From: Liolophura sinensis | Taxonomy: Eukaryota > Mollusca > Polyplacophora > Chitonida > Chitonidae | Direction: 5' to 3' | Assembly: GCF_032854445.1 (NCBI RefSeq) | Contig: NC_088302.1 | Span: 57,140,237-57,204,236, forward strand | Length of the DNA stretch: 64,000 nt | Shown: piece after piece, positions 32,772-44,170 of the stretch | Layout of the letters: every line of letters begins with the position of its first letter | How positions within the stretch are numbered: the stretch's first letter is position 1 | Program-made: the position numbers and the translations under genes | The notes under the pieces: model-generated | Seen by the model: the letters and a program-made list of their open reading frames with translations, nothing else | Told to the model about the DNA's origin: nothing | Database searches by the model: none

Positions 32772-33095
32772 CCCGGATAGCACATTTGGTAGACCCAGGA
32801 TCAATCCTGGGTGGAGTCACACCTAAGACTTTAAAAGAGGAAGTTGTAACTTCCTCGCTTGGCGTTCAGCATGAAGGGGATAGTGCAACGACTGGTTGAC
32901 CTGTATCAGTATAATGTCTCAGGCGGGGAGGCTTAATTGCCTTCGGTAAGTCCTCTCAGTGAAGCAGCACTAAATAATAGAGCGGTGGAAATCCGCCCTG
33001 CGCCAAGGAGGCACATTACATACACCCTAATGATTCCTTCGTTGTCACATGACTGAAAAATTGTTGAGTGCGAAGTTAAACCCCAAGCACTCACT
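32772..33095 (+). mobile_element. SINE family B copy
   Basis: Partial tRNA-like head (cggatagcacatttggtaga) missing part of the segment between the boxes, then the gaggaagttgtaacttcctc hairpin, ggcgttcagcatgaagggga, tgccttcggtaagtcctctc and gtcacatgactgaaaaattg, ending caagcactcactc. Confidence 0.9.
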
Positions 33096-33147
33096 CTGAG
33101 AGAGGTTTGAGTTTAGCTACCGATAATTAGGTCTGAAGTTGCAATCC

Positions 33148-33260
33148 CGTAAGTACCACGATGGGTAAGTACCACGATGAGTAAGTACCACGATGAGTAA
33201 GTACCACGATGAGTAAGTACCACGACGTGTAAGTACCACGATGAGTAAGTACCACGATGT
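33148..33260. repeat. 16-bp minisatellite, about 7 copies
   Basis: Unit gtaagtaccacgatga repeats every 16 bp. Confidence 0.9.
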
Positions 33261-33316
33261 GTGTACACACACAGAGACACACAGACACACACACACACAC
33301 AGATATATATATATCA
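33261..33316. repeat. (CA)n then (TA)n microsatellite
   Basis: cacacacagagacacacaga-type dinucleotide tract followed by tatatatata. Confidence 0.9.
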
Positions 33317-33384
33317 GTTTTCAGTTTTGTTGATGTTAACCATCGCTGTATCGACTAAATCGCTGTTTAAGCAGTCAGTAGGTA

Positions 33385-33894
33385 TTACTTTGATACATCC
33401 CACTTCGGTAGTTTCCGAAAGCTGTCGACTTGACCTGGACAGGCACAAAGCGTGGTCAGCTACAGATTGTATACCAGATGAGGACGTTCCGGCGCAAAGC
33501 TGAGAGGAGATTCCCAGAACTACAGATTAACTTGACGTATGTTTTCCGCATGCTGTCCCCACCCTCGAATCGCAAATAAAGACGGGTGGGAACGCCTTAT
33601 CTGTGAACAAACTGAGCGGAACTTTACGTCATTATGCGGAATCGTTCCACGCCGATAATATTCTGACAAACTGCCTTGTTTGAACTTCAGGCAGGGGTTG
33701 AGGAAGAAATCAGACAAAATCCCGTACGAGGTTTTGAAGGCAGTTGTAGAATCTGATTTCCCCAGAGATCGTAGAGTAAGGGCATTGTTGTCACTGAATT
33801 TACAAGTACATGGAACTTCCATAACACAGGCTATTGTGTTGTGGTTTGCGAACCCAGTACGAGAGAAGAACAGTAAACCAAGTACGAGAACCAT
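33385..33894 (-). pseudogene. MRH-domain pseudogene D (intronless paralogue of gene C)
   Basis: The minus strand starts MVLVLGLLFFSRTG, nearly the signal peptide of gene C (49363-49965), then PCTCKFSDNNALTLRSLGKS and FFLNPCLKF. After that the frame shifts and about 30 bases corresponding to the CGDGDVAVCQ region of gene C are lost. LTTLCACPGQVDSFRKLPK reappears in another frame near 33400, matching LTSPCACPGHADSCGKLPK. So it covers the full length of gene C but has at least two frameshifts and lacks the VCQ sugar-contact block. It has no introns, like gene C, and its upstream DNA matches that of gene C too. Confidence 0.85.
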
Positions 33895-33952
33895 TCACCT
33901 GTGGGTATGTCACTTCCAAAGCAAGCTCTACTAACACAGTTGTAGTAATGTC

Positions 33953-33960
33953 TATATATA
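33953..33960 (-). promoter_or_regulatory. TATA-like box upstream of pseudogene D
   Basis: tatatata about 60 bases before the ATG at 33894, in the same relative position and context (atgtctatatata) as upstream of gene C. Conservation between the two copies supports it as the family promoter. Confidence 0.45.
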
Positions 33961-35081
33961 ACGTGTTATCACAGACCTGGTTTTCGTAAGGTTGTGATCA
34001 GATAAATGCACGTGCAAAGCCAGTTACGGAGTTTCACATTTTTATCCTTCTTTCGAGCATTTTGATAGCAGATGTTGTAATCGCTAGCCAAGTACAGAAG
34101 ACGCCAAATTGCCTTTAGTCACATATATTAAGTCTGTTAGCCAAATGTTGTCAGTTTTATCAGCTGGTACATACTAAGACTTACGTGTAGGTAGTATAAG
34201 TTGGTAAAACTGCTTTATGTTGTAACTTTTAACGTACCACCCGAGTTGCTTTCTTACCACCTCCATGCCGAAAGTGCAAAGAAAAATAGAAAGAGCCCTC
34301 AATCCCAGAAGAGTAAGCTAACTTCACGAGGACCTCGAGAATAGACGTGCGTGTCAAGAACTGGCCATTAAAAATGACAACATCACGACGTGGATTTTTA
34401 CAATTTATAAAAATCATTCATGTATATACAGATACATGGAATTACTATTCAATGCTTAAAATGCATGTACAAGTCACAACTGTTATAAGGTGGCATGCAC
34501 AGTGTACTGTCAGCACTTTCTGACATTATACTATAGACTAACAGTTCCTTCTCTGTACACCAGCCTAGACAGTGTATGCCATTGCATGGTTATCATAGCC
34601 AAAGGCAAATCCTCACGTTCACGGAGATCATGACAATCACGTGGTCAAATCCATCTTATCAGTAATAGGGCAGAAATTCATCCCTTATCTTTTCATTTTA
34701 TATCTACATTCACTTTCCGTTGTATACTTTAATATTTATTACGAACTATATTTGTCTGCGTGTTTGCTAGTGACGTGATCAGGCACTTTGGGACGGTTGA
34801 ACTTGCAAGTTTGCAATTACATTCTCGTTAATTTGTTTGAATAAAGGTGTATGTGATAAACAGATCATAAAGACTGTGGGTGTTTCGCGATGATGTATCA
34901 ACATCCAGTTGTTTAGGGTGGGGCTGTCGTATCAGTATGAACATGTAAAAATGTGTTTTCAAAAGACTGTTTTTACGATTATGAATGTTTTATCGATCAG
35001 CTAAAACAATAAACGACAATACGCAGAAATAGATGCAATGTAATAATGTATGTATAGGCCTGCAAGGCAGAGGGTCTATGG
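33961..35081. other. No gene recognised; possible poly(A) signal for gene A
   Basis: On the minus strand AATAAA at 34735-34740 lies about 345 bases beyond the gene A stop codon and is the first such signal I noticed. No coding segment seen. Confidence 0.35.
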
Positions 35082-35236
35082 TTATTTCTGTGGACAGCCG
35101 TTAAGACATGCGCACTTGGACCGGAGGCTGAAGCTATAGTGGTTGATGGGATTTTCTGTGGCACTGGCGAACACCGGAACCCGAGCGCTGGGGTCACACT
35201 CCAGGATCACTTGGAATGTTCTGTCCTTGTCTCCAC
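35082..35236 (-). CDS. Gene A, last exon
   Basis: Acceptor cgtacttcatag, then 155 nt in phase 1 encoding GGDKDRTFQVILECDPSARV, FASATENPINHYSFSLRSK and CACLNGCPQK followed by TAA at 35082-35084. It supplies Arg, Glu and Tyr of the sugar site. The same exon exists as a broken copy at 20165-20313. Confidence 0.85.
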
Positions 35237-38200
35237 CTATGAAGTACGAATGAATGGGCTTGCGACAAATGGGTCCGTCATATGGTACTCGTGTGAAAGT
35301 CAGTAGACTATAAGCTTACTTATGTCATAGTCATCCTGTCACATGCAACGTAATCGCAAGTGATGTGCTGTCCACCCAATATAAGCTTCGCATTACTTTG
35401 TACATAAGTAAAGAAATAAACATGTTTAATTTTAAAACACGTTTATCATAAAGTCAAACAAATATTATACCACCTTTACAGCAACGGTATAGTGTCATAG
35501 TGTTAACCAAAGCGTAACCCTGAAATCACCCCATAAAACAGACACTCGCAATTCCATTGGATAATGAACATTTAATGTTGAGGAGCTGAAAATCTAAGTA
35601 AAAACAGGGTGTATAGAAACCGCTAGGCTTATAATGATCAAGTACCAATCAACGACATTGTAAGATGTTTATGACAGAGCTCTGATTTCTGACGTTCTGT
35701 TTGCCAACCTTTCAGTAATGTTTCGGGAGATATGGTCGGGAGAGTTTAGATGTGGTCTGAATTTGTCTGTATGAGCTGTACGTGTTGATGTAGTAGATTA
35801 CATGTGGTCTGGTGTTGCCTGTGTTAGCTGTACGTGTTGATGTCGCAGTTTTATATGTGGTCTGAATTTGTCTGTATGAGCTGTACGTGTTGATGTAGTA
35901 GTTTACATGTGGCCTGGTGTTGCCTGTGTTAGCTGTACGTGTTGATGTCGCAGTTTAGATGTGGTCTGAATTTGTCTGTATTAGCTGTAGGTGTTAATGT
36001 AGAAGTTTACATGAGGTCTGGTTTTGTCTGAATTAGCTGTACATGTTAATGTAACAGTTTACACTTGGTGTGAATTTGCCTGCCTTATCTGTGCGTGTTG
36101 CTGTAGCAGTTTACATGTAATCTAAATTTGTCTGTATTAGCTGTACGTGTTAATGTAGGAGTTTACATGATGTCTGGTTTTCTCTGTATTGGCTGTATGT
36201 GTTGATGTCGCAGTTTTATATGTGGTCTGAATTTGTCTGTATGAGCTGTACGTGTTGATGTAGCAGTTAACATGTGGTCTGAATTTGCATGTATTAGCTG
36301 TACGTGTTGATGTAACAGTTTACATGTGGTCTGGTTTTGTCTGCATTAACTGTACGTGCTGATGTCGCAGTGTACATGTGATTTGGTGTTGCCTGTATTA
36401 GCTGTACGTGTTAACGTAGCAGGTCACACGCGGTCTGGTTTTGTCTGTATTGGCTGTATGTGTTGACTTAGCAGTTTGCATGAGGTCTGGTTTTGTCTGC
36501 ATTAGCTGTATGTGTTGACTTAACAGTTTACATGAGGTGTGGTATTGTCCGTATCAGCTGTATGTGCTGACTCAGCAGTTTACATGAGGTCTGATTTGTC
36601 TGTATTAGCTGTACGTCCTAATGTAACAGTTTACATGTGATCTGGTGTTGCCTGTATTAGCTGTACGTGTTGATGTAGCAGTTTACATGTGGCCTGATGT
36701 TGACTGTATTAGCTGTACGTATTGATGTAGCAGTTTCCATGTGGCCTGGTGTTGACTGTATTAGCTGTACGTGTTGATGTAGCAGTTCTCAAGACGTCAG
36801 GTTTTCTCTGTACTGTATGTGTCGAGTTAGCAATTTACATGAGGTTTGGTTTTGTCTGTATTGGCTGTATGTTTTATTATGTTTGGTGGTATTATCTGCG
36901 ATCTGGTTTTGTCTGTATTAGCTGTATGTGTTGACTTCACAGTTTACGTGAGGTTTCGTTTTCTCTTTCTTAGCTGTACGTGAAGATGTGGCAGTTTACA
37001 TGTGGTCTGGTTTTGTCTGTATTAGCTGCATGTGTCAAGGTAGCAGTTTGTATGCTGTCTGATTTTGTCTGCATTAACTGCGGTCTATTTTTGTATGTAT
37101 TAGCTGTACGTTTATTCGTGGAAAAATTGCACGTGGTATGGTCACGTTAAAGTAACATTTTACCTGATGTCTGTTCCTCCTTTCTGTATTATCTGCGCAT
37201 GTCGGACTAGCAGTTCACATATTCTCGTATTTATTTACTTATTTGATTGATATTTACGCCGTACTCAAGAATGCCACGGAGGTCCCGATACTATCTGTAT
37301 TACCTTATGACATACTTACCTGAGTATTGGATGGCGACTTGGCCATTGTAACCCGAAATGAAATCCACCGGAATCACTGCTCCAAGTCGGTATGTGTCAC
37401 TTGTCTGCCACAAACTATCATTGACTTGCTGACACGCCGATACGTTAGAACACACTCCGCCTGAAAATTAATGACCTTTGTTATTTGCGAAAAATTTGCG
37501 AAAATTAAGGTTGGTAAAGATTCTGGGGATTCCGATCGAGGTTGATTTGAACACTGAAGCCAGATGTGGCGCTATTTTCTTCCTGTTAGAAGTGGAGGTG
37601 ATACCCTGGTATATCTCTGCCCTGTTACAAATAGTATCAGACAGCAAGAAGCTCTTATCGCTGTTACGCTGTAAGTCACTGTTACACACTGGTGTTACAT
37701 TGCTATTTGCTGTTACATAATATTGCTAAACAGCCGTTTCATTTCTGCTAGACACTATGGTTACCCTGTTAGTTTTTGTAGCATGTTATTGTCACACTGT
37801 TGGTCACTGTCAGACACCATACCTACACTGTTACCCTGGACTTTGTCTCTCAACGTATAAGTTTAATATTCTTAAGTACGATGTAAAAAACCAATGTAAT
37901 AAATAACTAAATACATAACTAAATAACTAAATAACTAACTAGCTAACTAACTAAATAAATAAATAAATAAATATAGTTACACTCTTAGTTATTGTAGCAT
38001 ACCATTCTTGCACTGTTCGTCACTACCAGACACTATGGTTACATTGTTAGTTGTTGTAGCATACCATTGTTACACTATTGTTTCACTGTCAGAAACTATG
38101 GTTAAACTGTTAATTATTGTAGCATACTATTGTTGCACTGTTGATCACTGCCAGACACTATAATTACACTGGACAGTTATTGTAGCACACTATCGTTCCA

Positions 38201-39921
38201 CTGTTGTTACGCTGTCAGATACGATGTTTACACTGCTAGTTACTGTAGCATACTATTGTTGCACTGTTGGTCAATGTTAGGCACTATAATTATACTGTTA
38301 GTTATTGTAGCATAACATTGTTGCGCCGTTGGTTACTGTCACCCACCTTAGTTACACTGTTAGTTATTGTAGCATACCATTGTTACACGATTTGTTCACT
38401 GCCACCCTATGGTGACAATGTTAGTTATTGTACCATACTATGGTTACATTTATTTATTTATTTGATTAGTGTTTTACACCGTACTCAAGAATATTTCGCC
38501 TATCCGACGGCGGCCAGCATTATGGTGGGAGGAAACCGGGCAGAGCCCGGGGGAAACCCACGACCATCCCCACGTTGCTGACAGATCTTCCCACGTGCCA
38601 CTATGGTTACACTATTAGTTTTTGTAACATACCATTGTTACACTATTGATCACTGCAAGACACTATATGATACACTGTTAATTATTTTGGCATACTATTG
38701 TTGCACTGTAGGTCACTGTCAGACACTATGGTTACATTGCTAGTTATTGTAGCATACATTGTTACACTGCTAATCACTACAAGACGCTATGGTGACATTG
38801 TTAGTTATTGTAGCAAGCCACTGTTACGCTGCTGATCACTGTCAGACATTATAGTTATACTGTTAGTTATTGTGGCATACTATTGTTGCACCGTTGTTCA
38901 CTGTCAGACACTATGGTTACACTGTTAATTATCGTAGCATACCATTGTTACACTGCTGAGCACTGCTAAACACTATGTTTACATTTGTTAGTTATTGTAG
39001 CATACCACTGTTACACTGCTGATCACTGCCAGGCACTATGGTTACATTGTTAGTTATTGTAGCATACCACTGTTACACTGCTGATCACTGCAGGCACTAT
39101 GGTTACATTTGTTAGTTATTGTAGCATACCACTGTTACACTGCTGATCACTGCCAGGCGCTATGGTTACATTGTTAGTTATTGTAGCATACCACTGTTAT
39201 ACTGCTGATCACTGCCAGGCACTATGGTTACATTGTTAGTTATTGTAGCATACCACTGTTACATTGCTGATCACTGCCATGCACTATGGTTACATTTGTC
39301 AGTTATTGTAACATACCACTGTTACACTGCTGATCACCGCCGGGCACTATGGTTACATTTGTCAGTTATTGTAGCATACCACAGTTACACTGCTGATCAC
39401 TGCCAGGCACTATGGTTATACTATTAGTTATTGTAGCATACCACTGTTACACTGCTGATCACTGCCAGTCACTATGGTTATACTATTAGTTATTGTAGCA
39501 TACCACTGTTACACTGCTGATCATTGCCAGGCACTATGGTTATACTATTAGTTATTGTAGCATACCACTGTTACTCTGCTGATCACTGCCAGGAACTATG
39601 GTTATACTATTAGTTATTGTGGCATACTACTATAGTGGTCACTCTCGGTATAATTTCATGAAAATAATGTTTTGTTGTACATGTAACATAAAGAACTCAC
39701 CCAGCTTTAGTCCCGAACACGGATTGTAGAAGTAGCTATACGATACCGTGCCTTGGTTTGTTTTGGTTTTCAGAGGGGCGTAAGGGTTGTCCAGAAAGTG
39801 AAGGCTGATTGTTCCAGAGCCGTCTACGTATTTGCACGTGCAGGAGTCGATCTTCCTACAGGGCACGTGCTGGGGCAACACATCCGCCTGGGCACGCACA
39901 TACGCTTCGGAGACGAAACGT
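35082..39921 (-). CDS. MRH-domain (mannose-6-phosphate receptor homology) protein, gene A, three exons seen
   Basis: Minus-strand exons 39701-39921, 37320-37460 and 35082-35236 join in frame with phase 1 at both internal introns, giving about 172 codons. The product reads as a single MRH lectin domain: DSCTCKYVDGSG and YFYNPC (first strands and Cys), GVCSNVSACQQVN (Cys and Gln), GQVAIQYS, DRTFQVILECDPSA (Arg and Cys), TENPINHYSFSL (Glu and Tyr) and SKCACLNGCPQK at the end. MRH domains bind mannose-6-phosphate or high-mannose glycans through Gln, Arg, Glu and Tyr, and all four positions are filled. The N-terminus opens by an acceptor-like tcacattacag, so a signal-peptide exon is expected further upstream (above 39921) but I could not find it. 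No transmembrane segment follows, so a secreted or lumenal lectin is likely. The family call is by eye. Confidence 0.75.
35745..37215. repeat. 52-bp minisatellite inside gene A last intron
   Basis: Units with tgtattagctgtacgtgttg then atgtagcagtttacatgtgg tctgg repeat about 27 times at 52-53 bp spacing, degenerating at the right end. Confidence 0.9.
37229..37274 (-). mobile_element. SINE family A, tail fragment
   Basis: tatttatttacttatttgat then tgatatttacgccgtactca match the reverse complement of the family A tail. It lies 45 bases from the gene A middle exon. Confidence 0.7.
37320..37460 (-). CDS. Gene A, middle exon
   Basis: 141 nt between acceptor taattttcag and donor CTCAG then gtaagt, both strong. 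Open in the phase set by the flanking exons. Encodes GGVCSNVSACQQVND, TYRLGAVIPVDFISGYNGQV and AIQYS. Contains the conserved Cys pair and the Gln of the sugar site, plus two N-glycosylation sequons (NVS, NDS). Flanked by a 62-bp array on one side and a 52-bp array on the other. Confidence 0.8.
37862..37978 (+). mobile_element. SINE family A tail with AAAT/AACT simple repeat
   Basis: taatattcttaagtacgatg and taaaaaaccaatgtaataaa followed by repeated aactaaata units. Confidence 0.65.
38452..38597 (-). mobile_element. SINE family A copy inside the 62-bp array
   Basis: tttatttgattagtgtttta, caccgtactcaagaatattt, cggcggccagcattatggtg, gggcagagcccgggggaaac and acagatcttcccacgtgcc are the reverse complement of the family body. 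Array units continue on both sides. Confidence 0.9.
39701..39921 (-). CDS. Gene A, first visible exon
   Basis: 221 nt from a cacattacag acceptor to a donor reading CTGG then gtgagt. It encodes RFVSEAYVRAQADVLPQHVP, then DSCTCKYVDGSGTISLHFLD and SYFYNPCSGLKL. It carries the C.CKY.DGSGTI start shared with gene B exon 48529-48658. Ends in phase 1. The left splice site is moderate; the donor is strong. Confidence 0.75.
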
Positions 39922-39984
39922 CTGTAATGTGATTAAAACAGTGATAAGAACTCAAATTGTGCGTGAATTGCTTTAATAACGATG

Positions 39985-42065
39985 CATTGTGAATGGTGCT
40001 ATTTCCGGGGAAACACCGCTCACATTGTGTTGTGAATGGCGCTAATTCTGGGAAAACACCACCGATACTGTGTTGTAAACGGCGCTAATTCTGGGAAAAC
40101 ACCGCTCACATTGTGTTGTGAATGACGCTCATTCTGGGGAAACACCACTCATACTATGTTGTGAATGGCGCTAGTTCCAGGGAAACACCGCTCACATTGT
40201 GTTGTGAATGGGGCTACTTCTGGGAAAACACCACTGATACTGTGTATGAATGGTGCTAATTCTGGGGAAAACTCAACTGATACTGTGTTGTAAATGGCGN
40301 NNNNNNNNNNNNNNNNNNNNNNNNNNNNNNNNNNNNNNNNNNNNNNNNNNNNNNNNNNNNNNNNNNNNNNNNNNNNNNNNNNNNNNNNNNNNNNNNNNNN
40401 NNNNNNNNNNNNNNNNNNNNNNNNNNNNNNNNNNNNNNNNNNNNNNNNNNNNNNNNNNNNNNNNNNNNNNNNNNNNNNNNNNNNNNNNNNNNNNNNNNNG
40501 AATGGCGCTAATTCTGGCAAAACACCACTGATCCTGTGTTGTGAATGGCGCTAATTCTGGGAAAACACCACCGATACTGTGTTGTAAACGGCGCTAATTC
40601 TGGAAAACACCGCTCACATTGTGTTGTGAATGACGCTCATTCTGGGGAAACACCACTCATACTATGTTGTGAATGGCGCTAGTTCCAGGGAAACACCGCT
40701 CACATTGTGTTGTGAATGGGGCTACTTCTGGGAAAACACCACTCATACTGTGTTATGAATGGTGCTTATTCTAGGGAAAACTCAACTGATGTTGTGTTGT
40801 GAACGGCGATAGTTCCAGGGAAACAAACTGATGACGTGCTGTGAATGAAGCTAATTCTGGGAAAACACCACTGATGCTATGTTGTGAACGGCGCTAGTTC
40901 CAGGGAAATACACTGATAACATGCTGTGAATGGAGGTACTTTTGGGAAAACACCACTGATCCTGTGTTGTGAATGGCGCTAATTCTGAGAAAACACAACT
41001 CATATTGTGTTGTGAATGGGGCTAATTCTCGGGAAACATGTCTGACACTGTGTTATGAATGGCGCTAATTCTGGGAAAACACCACTGATACTGTGCTGTG
41101 AATGGAGCTACTTCTGGGAAAACACAACTGATACTGTGTTATGAATGGTGCTAGTTCTGGCAAAACACCACCGATATTGTGTTGTGAATGGGGATAATTC
41201 TAGGAAAACATCACTGATACTGTGTTGTAAATGGCGCTAATTCTGTGTCGTGAATGGGAAATAATTCTAGGAAAACATCACTGATACTGTGTTGTAAATG
41301 GCGCTAATTCTGTGTCGTGAATGGGGATAATTCTAGGAAAACATCACTGATACTGTATTGTAAATGGCGCTAGTTTCAGGGAAACACACTGATATTGTGC
41401 TGTGAATGGAGCTAATTCTGGGAAAACACCATCGATACTGTGTTGTCAATGGGGATAATTCTAGGAAAACACCACCGATACTGTGTTGTGAATGGAGCTA
41501 ATTCTGGGGGAAAAAACACCACTGATACTGTGTTGTGAATGGAGCTAATTCTGGAGAAAAAACACCACTGATACTGTGTTGTGAATGGCGCTAGTTCCGG
41601 GGAAACACCGCTCACATTGTGTTGTGAATGGCGCTCATTCTGGGGAAACACCACTCATACTATGTTGTGAATGGAGGTACTTTTGGGAAAACACCACCGA
41701 TACTGTGTTGTGAATGTCGCTAATTCCAGGGAAACACACTGATATTGTGTTGTGAATGGGGCTACTTCTGGGAAAACACCACCGATACTGTGTAGTGAAT
41801 GTCGCTAGTTCCAGGAAACACACTGATACTGTGCTGTGACTGAACCTAATTCTGGGAAAACACCACCGATATTGTGTTGTGAATGGAGCTAATTCAGGGA
41901 AAACACCACCGATACTGTGTTGTGAATGTCGCTAGTTCCAGGGAAACACACTGATATTGTGCTGTGAATGAAGCTAAATCTGGGAAAACACCACTAAAGC
42001 TATGCTGTGAAGGGAGCTATTTCTGGAAAAACACCACTAAAACTGTGTTGTGAATGGCGCTAGTG
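39985..42065. repeat. 43-bp minisatellite containing the assembly gap
   Basis: Unit gtgaatggcgctaattctgg then gaaaacaccactgatactgt gtt repeats about 48 times with frequent substitutions (ctagttccaggg variants). The 200 N at 40300-40499 lies inside it. Confidence 0.9.
40300..40499. other. Assembly gap of 200 N
   Basis: Exactly 200 undetermined bases within the 43-bp array. The round number suggests a placeholder, so true array length is unknown. Confidence 0.95.
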
Positions 42066-42069
42066 CCGG

Positions 42070-42345
42070 GAACCTTTGTGGCCTAGTGGTTAGCGCGCTG
42101 GCGCACTGAAATGGCTCAGGAGTCTCTGAATAATGCGATGGCTGTGAGTTCAAGCTCAACCCAGCTGGCCTCCTCTTTAGTCGTATGTGCGAAGACCTGT
42201 CAGCAACGTGGGGGATGGTTGTGGCTTTGCCTGATTTCCTCTCACTATAATGACGGGCGCCGTCGTGTCAGTGAAATATTGCATACTGTTACGGTAAAAA
42301 ACACCAATGACATAAATAGATGTAATTATATAAATAAATTCGTGC
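42070..42345 (+). mobile_element. SINE family A, full copy with tRNA-like head
   Basis: Head: A box gtggcctagtggttagcgcg and B box gtgagttcaagctc, as in a tRNA gene. Then body blocks cctgtcagcaacgtggggga, ggcgccgtcgtgtcagtgaa and tail ggtaaaaaacaccaatgaca. It separates the 43-bp array from the related 44-bp array. Confidence 0.9.
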
Positions 42346-42349
42346 ATGT

Positions 42350-42841
42350 TGTTAATTCTAGGTAGAATACCACTAAGACTATGCCGTAAATGCTGCTAAT
42401 TCTAGATAGAATGTCACTAACTCTGTGTCGTGAATGCTGCTAATTCTAGATAGAATGTCACTAACTCTGTGTCGTGAATGCTGCTAATTCTAGGTAGGAT
42501 GCCACTAACTCTGTGTCGTGAATGCTGCTAATTCTAGATAGAATGTCACTAACTCTGTGTCGTGAATGCTGCTAATTCTAGGTAGGATGCCACTAACTCT
42601 GTGTCGTGAATGCTGTTAATTCTAGATAGAATGTCACTAACTCTGTATCGTGAATGCTGCTAATTCTAGATAGAATGTCACTAACTCTGTGTCGTGAATG
42701 CTGCTAATTCTAGATAGAATGTCACTAACTCTGTGTCGTGAATGCTGCTAATTCTAGATAGAATGTCACTAACTCTGTGTCGTGAATGCTGCTAATTCTA
42801 GGTAGGATGCCACTAACTCTGTGTCGTGAATGCTAATTATA
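42350..42841. repeat. 44-bp minisatellite, left block
   Basis: Unit gtgtcgtgaatgctgctaat then tctagatagaatgtcactaa ctct, about 11 near-identical copies at exact 44-bp spacing. Recognisably related to the 43-bp unit on the other side of the SINE. Confidence 0.9.
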
Positions 42842-42842
42842 G

Positions 42843-43190
42843 GAGTGAGTGAGTGAGTGAGTGCTTGATGTTTAGCGCCATACTCAACAATTTTTCAGTC
42901 ATATGACAACGAAGGAATCCTTAGGGTGTATGTAATGTGCCTCGTTGTTGCAGGGCGTATTTCTACCTCTCTTTTATCTAGTGCTGCTTCACTGAGACGA
43001 CTTACCGAAGGCAAGTAAATCATCCCTCCCGAGCCATTATGCTGATACGGGTCAACCAGCCGTTGCACTGTCCCCTTCATGCTGAACGCCAAGCGAGGAA
43101 GTTACAACTTCCTGTTAGTCTTAGGTGTGATCCTTGATCCTTGTGCTCCGAAGCGGAGGCTCTACCAACTGTGTTATCCGACCCGGTTCT
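42843..43190 (-). mobile_element. SINE family B copy inside the 44-bp array
   Basis: Starts with (GAGT)n, then tttttcagtcatatgacaac, cttaccgaaggcaagtaaat, catgctgaacgccaagcgag, gaagttacaacttcc hairpin, and a tRNA-like end ctctaccaactgtgttatcc. Reverse orientation, near full length. Confidence 0.9.
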
Positions 43191-43730
43191 AATTCTACGA
43201 AGAATGTGGCTAATACTATGTCGTGAATGCTGCTAATTCTAGGAAGAATGTCGCTAACACTGTGTCGTAAACGCTGCTATTTTAGGTAGAATGCCACTAA
43301 CACTCTGTCGTGAATGCATGCTAATTCTATGTAGAATGTCGCTAATGTTGTGTCGTTAATGCTGCTAATTCTCGACGAGTGTCACTAACACTGTGTCGTA
43401 AATGCAGTTAATTCTAGGAAGAATGTCACCAACACTGTGTCGTGAATTGTGCTAATTCTAGGTAGAACGTCGCCAATAATATGTCGTTAATGTTGCTAAT
43501 TCTAGGTAGAACATCAATAACACTGTATCGTGAATGCTGCTAATTCTATGTAGAATGTCGCTAATACTATGTCGTTATTGCTGCTAATTCTGGGAAGAAT
43601 GTCTTTAACACTATGTCGTGAATGCTGCTAATTCTCGGAAGAATGTCGCTAATGCTGCTAAATCTCGGAAGAATGTCACAAACACTGTGTCGCGAATGCT
43701 GCTAATTCCACGAAAATGCTACAAATAGTG
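43191..43730. repeat. 44-bp minisatellite, right block, degenerate
   Basis: Same unit as 42350-42841 with many substitutions (ctaattctaggaagaatgtc, gctaatactatgtcgtgaat). Confidence 0.85.
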
Positions 43731-44037
43731 TCAATTTGAATCTACTAATTCACTAGAGATCACGATGATGAGTTTCACTTAAGAACACTTTTATCAGAAG
43801 AACTCGAACGTATTAAAAAATAAAGGTGTAGATGACAGCACAGTGGAACAGTAACGTCTACCATGGTTCTAACCTTAATTCAAACATACAAGCCCTACCG
43901 TAAACTCTCCACCATTTGGCTGACATACTACAAGCCGTTACCGAATGTTTCTGGGTATTGCATAGTATAAGTGATATTCTGGAACACGCAAGTCGTCTGC
44001 TGCTTCACGCCGCATGATTGAACACGCAAGACGAGGT
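43731..44037. other. No gene recognised
   Basis: AT-rich. A final exon of gene B might be expected here or nearby on the minus strand, but no segment with CAC/Cys-rich MRH ending was found. Confidence 0.35.
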
Positions 44038-44170
44038 AACAGGCAATGTCTGAACCAAGATTCAGCGCGAAAACAGGCAATGTCTGAACCAAGATTCAGC
44101 GCGAAAACAGGCAATGTCTGAACTAAGATTCAGCGCGGAAGCAGGCAATATCTAAACCAAGATGCAGACT
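44038..44170. repeat. 34-bp tandem repeat, 4 copies
   Basis: aggcaatgtctgaaccaaga ttcagcgcgaaaac at 44041, 44075, 44109 and a degenerate fourth. Confidence 0.9.

Larger units (their letters stand above)
37725..39640. repeat. 62-bp minisatellite inside gene A intron
   Basis: Units carrying actatggttacattgttagt then tattgtagcataccactgtt and acactgctgatcactgcc repeat about 29 times; spacing is 61-62 bp in 39000-39300. A SINE A tail with an AACT/AAAT tract (37862-37978) and a SINE A copy (38452-38597) interrupt it. Confidence 0.9.

Noticed and set aside
33680-33934. Plus-strand open frame opposite pseudogene D
   Set aside because: It is the antisense of the MRH pseudogene and has no features of its own.
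38440-38610. Target-site duplication of the SINE at 38452-38597
   Set aside because: The flanking identity (actatggttaca) is also the array unit, so a duplication cannot be told from the repeat.
42070-42150. tRNA gene
   Set aside because: A- and B-box-like motifs are present but the head is joined to a SINE body and tail shared with other copies, so it is a SINE head.
43930-44010. Final exon of gene B (minus-strand frame ending near 43935)
   Set aside because: A short frame with a weak acceptor exists, but it lacks the CAC-type ending of the MRH domain.
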